This document shows positions 7,027 through 13,279 of a stretch of DNA of 14,959 bases, piece by piece (position 1 is the stretch's first letter; each line of letters opens with the position of its first letter). This DNA is from JBGPJM01 sp041485385 (GTDB lineage Bacteria > Planctomycetota > Phycisphaerae > Phycisphaerales > UBA1924). The notes under the pieces are model-generated. The model searched no databases and had not been told where the DNA came from. It saw nothing but the letters and a program-made list of their open reading frames with translations. The position numbers were made by a program, and so were the translations under genes. Location of the stretch: contig JBGPJM010000116.1 in assembly GCA_041485385.1 (NCBI GenBank), forward strand, positions 1-14,959. The letters run 5' to 3'.

Positions 7027-9237
7027 ATGAACGAGCGCCCGACATTTTCGCCCTTCTGGCACCGCGTGCGGCTGATGAAGCCGCGCCTGCGCCCGCACGT
7101 GCAGATCACGCGGCAGCGCTACCGCGGGCGGCGGTGGCACATCGTGCACGACCCGGCGTCGAACCAGTTCTACAGGCTCAACCCGATCGCGCACGACCTG
7201 ATCGGGACGCTCGACGGCACGCGGGAGGTTGAGGCGGCGTGGAAGCTGTCGCTGTCGAAGTTTGGCGACGCCGCGCCGACGCAGAACGAGATCATCCAGC
7301 TCCTCAGCCAGCTCTACAGCGCCAACCTCCTGAGCGTCGACACGACGCCGGAGACCGAGCAGCTGCTGCGCCGCGGGCGGGAGCGGCTGAAGAAGCGGAT
7401 CGCGCAGCAGGCGATCGGGATCATGTACTTCAAGATCCGGCTCTTCAACCCCGACCGGGTGCTGACGACGCTGGAGCCGATCTTCCGGCCGGTGCTCAAT
7501 CGCGTGGGGCTGCTGGTGTGGACCGTGCTCGTGCTGGCGGCGCTGTCGCGCGTGCTGCCCTTCTGGACGGAGCTCAGGGGCGGGTTCGACAAGGCGATGT
7601 CGCCGTCGAACTGGGGATGGCTGATCGTGGTGTTCGTGGTGACCAAGGCCTGGCACGAGCTGGGGCACGGGCTGATCTGCAAGCGCTTCGGCGGCCAGGT
7701 GCCGGAGCTGGGGCTGATGATGCTCGTGCTGTTCCCCGCGCCCTACGTCGACGCCTCGGCGTGCTGGGCATTTCCCAGCAAGTGGCGCCGGATGGCGGTG
7801 GGGGCAGGGGGGATGCTCTTCGAGCTGTTCCTGGCGTCGCTGTGCGCGTTCTACTGGGTCTGGGCGCGCTCGCACGCGCACGCCGGCGAACTGGCGACCC
7901 AGCTCGCCTACAACGCGATGCTCACCGCGAGCATCTCGACGGTGCTCTTCAACGCCAACCCGCTCATGCGGTTCGACGGGTACTACATGCTGGCGGACCT
8001 CCTGGAGGTGCCGAACCTCGCGCAGCGCGCCAACAAGATGCTGCAGTACCTGATGCAGAAGTACGTGTACCGGCTGGAGCGGCTCACCCCGCCGAGCACG
8101 CTGCGGGGCGAGCAGGCGACGCTCGTGGTGTACGGCGTGATGTCGCTGGCGTACCGGATCTTCCTGTTCATCTCGATCACGCTCCTGGTGATGGGAAAGC
8201 TCTTCATCGTCGGGGCGTTCCTCTCGGTGTGGACCGCCTCGGCGTGGTTCATCCTGCCGGTGGGGTCGTTCATCCACTGGCTGGCGGCGGGCCCGGCCCT
8301 TGCCGAGCACCGGGCGCGGACGATCGCGATCAGCGCGGCCCTGATCGCGGCGGCATTCGTCGCGGTGGGGGTGGTGCCGATGCCGGACCATCGGCGGGGC
8401 GTGGGGGTGCTGGAGTGCCCGCCGGAGTTCGCCAAGGGCGTGTACTACCTCACCGACGGTTTCGTGCAGACGGCGCACGCGCGCCCCGGCGAGACGGTCC
8501 ACAAGGACGACCCGATCGTGACGCTGGCGAGCCCGGAGCTGCTCAGCCGGCGGGAGTCGCTGCTGGGGCAGATGCAGGAGGTGGCCGTCGAGGAGCGCAA
8601 CGCTCGGTCCAAGGACCAGCCGGCGGTTTCCAAGATCGCCGCCGAGCGGCGGGACGTGCTGCGGAGCAGCCTGGAGGACATCGACCGCAAGATCGGCAAC
8701 CTGGTGGTGCGGGCGCCGATCGACGGCGTGGTGGTGGGGGCGGACCCCGAGTCGAAGGTGGGGGCGTACGTGAAGAAGGGCGACCCGGTGTGCCAGGTGA
8801 TGGACGTGCACAGGATCCGCGTGGCCGCGACGCTGGACCAGCGGCAGGGATCGTGGATCAACGACCTCGCCCCGGAGCAGTACCGCGTGGAGATGCGGAG
8901 CGTGTCGCTGGTTGAGCGGGTGGTGGAGGGCGCGGCGGTGGAGGTCGTCCCCGCCGGCCAGAAGGTGCTGCCCAGCGCGGCGCTGGGGTTCGCGGGCGGC
9001 GGGCAGGTCGAGACCGAGAAGGACGACCGATCGGGGCGGCTGGCCAAGCGGCAGCGGTTCACGGTGTACATCGATCCCGTGCTGCCGCGGCGACTCGACG
9101 GGACGGACGAGGACGGGACATGGCTCGGCCCGCCCGGCGAGCGGGTGAAGGTGCGGTTCACGCTTCCGAACAAGCCGCTGCTGGACCAGTGGCTGGATCG
9201 GCTGCAGAAGTCGATGCAGGGGCGGATCAAGATCTAA
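7027..9237 (+). CDS. PqqD-like / M50 zinc metalloprotease / HlyD-like arm fusion
   Basis: Polytopic membrane protein of 736 aa. Residues about 18-105 resemble PqqD (a winged-helix domain that in other systems binds leader peptides): VQITRQRYRGRRWHIV, SNQFYRLNPIAHDLIGTLDG, ending with an LLSQLYSANLL helix. Several hydrophobic helices follow from about 160 to 450. The M50/site-2-protease signature is HELGH (His210, Glu211, His214) with the third ligand in NPLMRFDGYYMLADLLEVPNL (Asp317). Residues about 470-600 form a lipoyl/HlyD-type arm (FVQTAHARPGETVHKDDPIV, a short helical hairpin, VRAPIDGVVVGADP), then a beta-rich C-terminus. The catalytic residues are intact, so protease activity is plausible. 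The start has only a weak Shine-Dalgarno (GGAT); ATG 7075 (Met17) is a possible alternative. Third gene of the cluster; the PqqD-like part hints that the protein handles a peptide or protein substrate. Confidence 0.88.
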   Translation: MNERPTFSPFWHRVRLMKPRLRPHVQITRQRYRGRRWHIVHDPASNQFYRLNPIAHDLIGTLDGTREVEAAWKLSLSKFGDAAPTQNEIIQLLSQLYSANLLSVDTTPETEQLLRRGRERLKKRIAQQAIGIMYFKIRLFNPDRVLTTLEPIFRPVLNRVGLLVWTVLVLAALSRVLPFWTELRGGFDKAMSPSNWGWLIVVFVVTKAWHELGHGLICKRFGGQVPELGLMMLVLFPAPYVDASACWAFPSKWRRMAVGAGGMLFELFLASLCAFYWVWARSHAHAGELATQLAYNAMLTASISTVLFNANPLMRFDGYYMLADLLEVPNLAQRANKMLQYLMQKYVYRLERLTPPSTLRGEQATLVVYGVMSLAYRIFLFISITLLVMGKLFIVGAFLSVWTASAWFILPVGSFIHWLAAGPALAEHRARTIAISAALIAAAFVAVGVVPMPDHRRGVGVLECPPEFAKGVYYLTDGFVQTAHARPGETVHKDDPIVTLASPELLSRRESLLGQMQEVAVEERNARSKDQPAVSKIAAERRDVLRSSLEDIDRKIGNLVVRAPIDGVVVGADPESKVGAYVKKGDPVCQVMDVHRIRVAATLDQRQGSWINDLAPEQYRVEMRSVSLVERVVEGAAVEVVPAGQKVLPSAALGFAGGGQVETEKDDRSGRLAKRQRFTVYIDPVLPRRLDGTDEDGTWLGPPGERVKVRFTLPNKPLLDQWLDRLQKSMQGRIKI

Positions 9238-9241
9238 GAGT

Positions 9242-9386
9242 TTCACCACAGAGAACACAGAGGGGCAAGGCAATGGGGAATGGGGAATGGGCAATGGAAG
9301 AGGGGGCAATGGGCAGCGGCCCTCTCTTCCATTGCCTGATGCCCATTCCCCATTGCCTCCTCCCTCTCAGTGTTCTCTGTGGTGAA
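9242..9386. repeat. Long nested palindrome with TTCACCACAGAGAACAC ends
   Basis: Terminal inverted repeats of 17 bp are perfect: TTCACCACAGAGAACAC at 9242-9258 and its complement at 9370-9386. Inside them a second, imperfect pair of arms is made of AATGGGGAATGGGCAATGG-type units on the left (about 9268-9305) and their complement on the right (about 9319-9360). The whole 145-bp element fills the 167-nt gap between the M50 and SecA-like genes, starting 4 nt after one stop and ending 18 nt before the next start. There is no transposase. Similar CACCACAGAG palindromes are, from general knowledge, common dispersed repeats in some environmental bacterial genomes. Confidence 0.85.
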
Positions 9387-9404
9387 GAATCTTCGCGCTG
9401 AGCC

Positions 9405-11402
9405 ATGACCCAGACCGTCACGCGATACCACGCTCTCTACGAATCGCTCCGCAGCCGGCGGCGGCGCCCGGAGTCGCACCGCGGGCTGGACCTGCTCGCG
9501 GCCCACACGGGGATGAAGCTCCGGCACCGGAAGATCTCGCTGGCGTGGCTGAAAAGGGAGGCGGAGAGGATCGACACGATGGAGGTGTCGATGCGCAACC
9601 ACTCCGAGCGCGCTCTTGACGAGGTGGTGCGCTCGCTGCGGGAGTCGTTCGTGCGGGGGAGGCAGGACGACGAGACGGTGCGCCGCGCGCTGGCCGCGAT
9701 CCGCGAGATCGCCCGGCGCGAGACGTCCGAGGAGCCGTTCATCGTGCAGCTCATGGGAGCGTTGGCGCTCTACCACGGCCGGATCATCGAGATGCTCACC
9801 GGCGAGGGGAAGACCCTGACGGGGTCGCTGGCGGCACCGCTCCTGGCGTGGCGGCACCGGCACCTGCACATCTTCACGGTGAACGACTACCTGGCGCAGC
9901 GCGACGCCGATTCGCGCCGGTCGATCTACAAGAGGTGCTTCTGCGACGTGGGGGCGATCCACCAGAACCTGGACCCCGAGTCGCGGTTCGAGGTGTACGC
10001 CCGTCCGATCATCTACGGCACGCCCAAGCAGATCACGGCCGACTGGCTGCGGGACCAGATCCGGCTGGGGCCGATGCACACGGCGTGGGCGGGGCGCCGG
10101 CTCCTGGCGGTGGGGGGCGGCGGCGGCGGTGGGGGGGGGCAGGGGCCGATGATCCCCGGTCTCGCGGCCGCGCTGGTGGACGAGGCCGACGCGGTGCTCA
10201 TCGACGAGGGCGTCGTGCCGCTGATCATCGCCCGCGCCCGGCGCGAGGACGAGATGGCGAAGGTCTACAAGCAGGGCGCGGAGATCGCCCGGCGCCTGGA
10301 CGACGAGGCCGACTTCAAGATGGACTACGTCCGCCGCCGGGCGGACCTGACCAGGCGCGGCAGGCATCGGTCGGAGGAGATGGCCGCGGCATACGAGGAC
10401 CCGATCTGGCAGGCCACGCGCCGGGCCGAGGAGCTGGTGCGCCAGGCGCTGGTGGCGCGGCACTGCTACCTGTCGGGGCACCAGTACCAGGTCGTGGACG
10501 GGCAGATCGTGATCGTCGACGAGTACACGGGGCGGTTCCTGCCGGACCGTTCCTGGGAGCACGGCCTGCACCAGGCGGTGGAGGCCAAGGAGGGGCTGGA
10601 GATCACCGCCGACCGCGAGACGCTGGCGCGGCTGAGCTTCCAGCGGTTCTTCCGGATGTACCCGACGCTCAGCGGCATGACCGGGACCGCGGCGGACGCG
10701 CGGGTGGAGATGGAGAAGGTGTACACGCGCCCGGTGACGGTGATCCCGACCAACCGGCCGGTGGTCCGCGAGCGGTTCCCCACGCGCGTGTTCCGCACGA
10801 CCGAGGGGCGGTGGTCGGCGGTGGTGGACTCGATCGGCGAGCTGCACCGCGAGGGGCGGCCGCTGCTGGTCGGGACGCGGTCGATCGAGGCCTCGGAGCT
10901 GCTCTCGTCGCGCCTGAAGGCGCGGGGGATGGTGCACCGGGTGCTGAACGCCAACTTCGACAAGGACGAGGCGGACCTGATCGCGCAGGCCGGGCGGCGG
11001 GGGCAGATCACCGTGGCGACGAACATGGCCGGGCGCGGGACGGACATCAAGCCCGACCACGAGGCGCTGGAGGCGGGCGGGCTGCACGTGATGCTGACGG
11101 AGATGCACGGGGCCAAGCGGATCGACCGGCAGTTCATCGGGCGGGCCGGGCGCCAGGGGGACCCCGGCTCGGCGCAGATGTTCGTGAGCCTGGAGGACGA
11201 GCTGGTGCGCCTGCACGCGCGGCGGCTGGCGCGGTACCTGCGGGGCGCGGGGCAGAGCGAGGAGCTGGGCGGCACCCTGCGCCGGCGGGCGCTGATGGTG
11301 TTCCGGCTGGCGCAGAAGCGGTCGGAGGCGCGGGCGCGGCGATCCAGGGGCGAGGTGCTGCGCCAGGACGACTGGATCGAGAAGTACATGCCGGGGGGAT
11401 GA
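9405..11402 (+). CDS. Short SecA-like translocase ATPase lacking most of the C-terminal domains
   Basis: SecA homologue of 665 aa, against roughly 830-1000 for housekeeping SecA. Seen in order: adenine-contacting PFIVQLMGALALY (111-123), Walker A MLTGEGKT (130-137), TVNDYLAQRDA (158-168), Walker B-type DEADAVLIDE (259-268), IVDEYTGRFLPDRSW (370-384), GLHQAVEAKEGLEI (387-400), MTGTA (425-429), VGTRSIEASE (489-498), NMAGRGTDI (540-548), RIDRQFIGRAGRQGDPGS (572-589) and SLEDEL (595-600). Both nucleotide-binding folds and the substrate-binding (PPXD) region are therefore present. After the start of the long scaffold helix (AQKRSEARARRSRGEVLRQDD) the protein stops, so the helical wing, two-helix finger and zinc-binding tail are missing. 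A Gly9 tract (about 237-245) is inserted before Walker B. Expected role: ATP-driven protein movement at the inner membrane, dedicated to this cluster. Weak Shine-Dalgarno. Confidence 0.9.
   Translation: MTQTVTRYHALYESLRSRRRRPESHRGLDLLAAHTGMKLRHRKISLAWLKREAERIDTMEVSMRNHSERALDEVVRSLRESFVRGRQDDETVRRALAAIREIARRETSEEPFIVQLMGALALYHGRIIEMLTGEGKTLTGSLAAPLLAWRHRHLHIFTVNDYLAQRDADSRRSIYKRCFCDVGAIHQNLDPESRFEVYARPIIYGTPKQITADWLRDQIRLGPMHTAWAGRRLLAVGGGGGGGGGQGPMIPGLAAALVDEADAVLIDEGVVPLIIARARREDEMAKVYKQGAEIARRLDDEADFKMDYVRRRADLTRRGRHRSEEMAAAYEDPIWQATRRAEELVRQALVARHCYLSGHQYQVVDGQIVIVDEYTGRFLPDRSWEHGLHQAVEAKEGLEITADRETLARLSFQRFFRMYPTLSGMTGTAADARVEMEKVYTRPVTVIPTNRPVVRERFPTRVFRTTEGRWSAVVDSIGELHREGRPLLVGTRSIEASELLSSRLKARGMVHRVLNANFDKDEADLIAQAGRRGQITVATNMAGRGTDIKPDHEALEAGGLHVMLTEMHGAKRIDRQFIGRAGRQGDPGSAQMFVSLEDELVRLHARRLARYLRGAGQSEELGGTLRRRALMVFRLAQKRSEARARRSRGEVLRQDDWIEKYMPGG
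10111..10140 (+). repeat. Poly-G / GGC tract in the SecA-like gene
   Basis: A run of 6 G, then four GGC-type units, then a run of 9 G (10131-10139) encode a stretch of nine glycines just before the Walker B region. A 9-base homopolymer in a coding region is prone to slippage and to sequencing error; one base gained or lost would truncate the ATPase. Confidence 0.75.
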
Positions 11403-11421
11403 CCCCGTGCTCCGCCTGGTC

Positions 11422-11434
11422 CGCTCGCCGAGCG
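11422..11434. terminator. Weak hairpin between convergent stops
   Basis: CGCTC / GAGCG pair around a 3-nt loop within the 36-nt gap between the SecA-like gene and the convergent lipoprotein gene. No T-tract follows on either strand. It is called only because of its position; an alternative pairing CCGC/GCGG is also possible. Confidence 0.3.
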
Positions 11435-11438
11435 CGGC

Positions 11439-11705
11439 TTACTTCGACAGCTCCGGGTCGCTGGGCGGGTCCCTGGACGAACTCTTGTCGTCGAACTCGA
11501 TGCGCTTGAGGCCGGCCTTCTCGCGCTCGAGGTTGATCTTCTCGATCTCGGCGCGGGCGGCGAGGTACTGGGCGTCGGCCTTGCGCCGCTCGATGCGGGC
11601 CAGGTCGTCGTGGCCATCAGCGACGATGATGCAGCCGGTGGAGGAGATCGCGCCGGCGATCAGCACGGCGCCCGTTGCGGCGCGGACGATCTGTCGAGTG
11701 GTCAT
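11439..11705 (-). CDS. Small predicted lipoprotein, unknown function
   Basis: Predicted 88-aa lipoprotein. Seen: MTTRQ start, a hydrophobic stretch (VLIAGAI), then a lipobox-like SSTGC with the lipidated cysteine at residue 25. The mature part is short and highly charged (DDLARIERRKADAQYLAARAEIEKIN and onward), probably a single helix or short coiled coil, with a polar tail (KSSSRDPPSDPELSK). I chose ATG 11705 because it opens onto the signal; the frame extends upstream to 11870, but those 55 residues are Arg-rich and overlap the end of purL. An AAGGA sits immediately upstream, with a further G-rich stretch. It is convergent with the SecA-like gene and lies 140 nt downstream of purL on the same strand, so it may be read through from purL. 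Not recognised as any named family. Confidence 0.75.
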   Translation of the reverse strand: MTTRQIVRAATGAVLIAGAISSTGCIIVADGHDDLARIERRKADAQYLAARAEIEKINLEREKAGLKRIEFDDKSSSRDPPSDPELSK

Positions 11706-11764
11706 GTCCTTCTTTCCCTTGCGTCTGAAGACCCGGTCCCCCCCTCCCCGGCTCCCCCTCTTCC

Positions 11765-11782
11765 GCCGCGAGCGGTCGCGGC
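11765..11782 (-). terminator. Possible hairpin after purL
   Basis: GCCGCGA / TCGCGGC form a 7-bp stem around a GCGG loop about 64 nt after the purL stop, inside the 140-nt gap before the lipoprotein gene. There is no T-tract. It could act as a weak terminator or be chance in GC-rich DNA; nothing else is seen in this gap. Confidence 0.3.
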
Positions 11783-11845
11783 CTGACAAGAGACCGGCGC
11801 GGCTCGGTGTTGTACGGTTCTGGAGGCGGAGCGTTTCATACGCGG

Positions 11846-13276
11846 CTACCAATCCAGCGGGGAGGTCCATACTTTCGTGAGGGCGGATACCGGGGTCGGT
11901 TCCGGTTCGCTGGTGAGGCTGAGCTGGCCGGACGTATCGAGCTTGCCGAGCAGGGTGAGGGGCGTGCTGCCGATGGCCGCGCGGATGGTGGGGAGGTCGG
12001 CGGGGCGGACCTCCAGGACGTACCGCCCGGGTGTCTCGGCGAAGGCGGCGATGTGCGGGTCTTCGTGGACGGGCGCGAGGTCGATCGCGGCGCCGATGGC
12101 GGCTTCATCGGTGGAGCCGGCGATGAGCATCTCGGAGACGGCGCAGAGCAGGCCGCCGTCGGAGCAATCGTGGGCGGACTGGACGAGGCCGCGGGAGATG
12201 AGCGAGGCGACGGCGCGGGCAGTGCGCGGCGCGGCGACAAGGTCGGTGCGGGGGACGGCGAGGACGGCGTCGAGATCGATCGCGGCCATGCCGGGGGGGC
12301 CGCCGATGGTCTGCTGGAAATGAGAGCCGCCCATCGCGCTGGTGGTGTTGCCCACGAGCACGAGCAGGTTGCCGGGGGCCTTGGCGTCCATGGTGGTGCA
12401 GCGCGCGACGTCGGGGACGATGCCGATGCCGGTGATGAGCAGCGTGGGGGGGACCTCGATGGTGCGACCGTCGTCGGTGGTGAACTGGTTGTTGAGGGAA
12501 TCCTTGCCGGAGACGAAGGGCGTGCCGTAGGCCTTCGCGGCGTCGTAGCACCCCTCGGCGGCGCGGACGAGGGAGCCGAGGTTCTCCGGCCTTGTGCACG
12601 ACGGCCAGCAGAAGTTGTCGAGGATGGCGATGCGCGACGGATCGGCGCCGACACAGACGAGGTTGCGGACGCACTCGTCGATCGCGGCCAGGGCCATGAG
12701 ATAAGGATCCCCGCCGACCCCCGTTTCCGGATTCGGGTCGCCGATGCCGGTCTGCAGGCCCTGCGAGATGGCGAGGGCGCGACGCGAGCCGGGGACGGGG
12801 CTGATGACCGCGGCGTCGGAGGGGCCGGCGGCAAGCGGGCCGACCAGGGGCTTGATGAGGGTGCTGCCGCGGACCTCGTGGTCGTACTGGCGGATGATCC
12901 AGTGCTTGGAGGCGATGTTGGGGTGGGAGAGGAGGGTGAGAAGCGACGGAGCGACGGAGTGACGGAGCGACGGAGGGGAGGGGGGAAGCGACGGAGCGAC
13001 GGAGTGACGGAGCGACGGAGGGGAGGGGGTCCAGGTCGCTTCCCTGTGCGGCGTCGGGATCCCCTCGTGCAGGAAGTGCATCGACAGCCGCCCGACCTCC
13101 TTGCCGTGGAAGAGGAGGGAGAGGGCGGGGTCGCCGGGCGACGAGCCTGTCGGCGGGCCGAAGGTGCCGAGCGCGGCCAGCTCGACGGATTCCTCGCGGC
13201 AGATCTGCTGCAGCGCGCCCAGGTTCCGCGCCGGGACGGCCAGCACCATCCGCTCCTGGGCCTCGGAGATCCAGAT
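11846..13276 (-). CDS. purL: Phosphoribosylformylglycinamidine synthase PurL, C-terminal part downstream of an in-frame TAG
   Basis: This is the second half of the purL gene, in the same frame as the preceding part and separated from it only by TAG at 13277-13279. It starts IWISEAQERMVLAVP, the conserved PurL segment that follows the first ATP-binding half. It continues with QYDHEVRGSTLIKPLVG, PETGVGGDPYLMALAAIDECVRN (written here in part), GKDSLNNQF and SAHDCSDGGLLCAVSEMLI, ending at TAG 11846. There is no glutaminase domain, so PurQ must be separate. The first ATG in this part is 13249, inside the conserved block and preceded by AGGAG, but a protein starting there would lose ISEAQER. A 35-residue Pro/Ser/Leu insertion (PSPPSLRHSVAPSL twice) from a DNA repeat lies in a loop before SHPNIASKHW. 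Whether functional enzyme is made depends on the TAG being a real stop. Confidence 0.85.
   Translation of the reverse strand: MWISEAQERMVLAVPARNLGALQQICREESVELAALGTFGPPTGSSPGDPALSLLFHGKEVGRLSMHFLHEGIPTPHREATWTPSPPSLRHSVAPSLPPSPPSLRHSVAPSLLTLLSHPNIASKHWIIRQYDHEVRGSTLIKPLVGPLAAGPSDAAVISPVPGSRRALAISQGLQTGIGDPNPETGVGGDPYLMALAAIDECVRNLVCVGADPSRIAILDNFCWPSCTRPENLGSLVRAAEGCYDAAKAYGTPFVSGKDSLNNQFTTDDGRTIEVPPTLLITGIGIVPDVARCTTMDAKAPGNLLVLVGNTTSAMGGSHFQQTIGGPPGMAAIDLDAVLAVPRTDLVAAPRTARAVASLISRGLVQSAHDCSDGGLLCAVSEMLIAGSTDEAAIGAAIDLAPVHEDPHIAAFAETPGRYVLEVRPADLPTIRAAIGSTPLTLLGKLDTSGQLSLTSEPEPTPVSALTKVWTSPLDW
12941..13029. repeat. Two tandem 44-45-bp GCGACGGA repeats inside purL
   Basis: Copy 1 (12941-12985) and copy 2 (12986-13029) are identical apart from one G in the trailing G-run. 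Each starts AAGCGACGGAGCGACGGAG, has smaller units of about 8 bp (GCGACGGA, one with T for C), and ends in a G-rich stretch. They are read in frame in purL as a Pro/Ser/Leu-rich loop. Confidence 0.9.
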
Positions 13277-13279
13277 CTA
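13277..13279 (-). other. In-frame TAG interrupting purL
   Basis: On the minus strand the codons read ACG TAG ATC TGG ATC TCC GAG GCC CAG GAG. Both sides are well-conserved PurL sequence in one frame. The family usually has Glu just before the I-W-hydrophobic-S-E block, so a single change GAG to TAG explains it. The natural end of the same gene (11846-11848) is also TAG. Confidence 0.9.

Noticed and set aside
9242..9386. Insertion sequence
   Set aside because: Inverted ends are present, but at 145 bp there is no transposase and no clear target duplication; better described as a palindromic repeat.
4576..11216. Very long open frames on the minus strand opposite the export cluster (for example 4576-6834, 6988-9309, 9243-11216)
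   Set aside because: They are Arg/His/Pro/Leu-rich, have no recognisable domains, and lie exactly opposite well-supported genes. Long antisense open frames are expected in DNA this GC-rich.
11706..11870. N-terminal extension of the lipoprotein to 11870
   Set aside because: It would overlap the purL end and bury the signal peptide behind 55 Arg-rich residues.
12941..13029. CRISPR array
   Set aside because: Only two directly abutting 44-45-bp copies with no spacers; the smaller 8-bp units are tandem repeats inside a coding gene.
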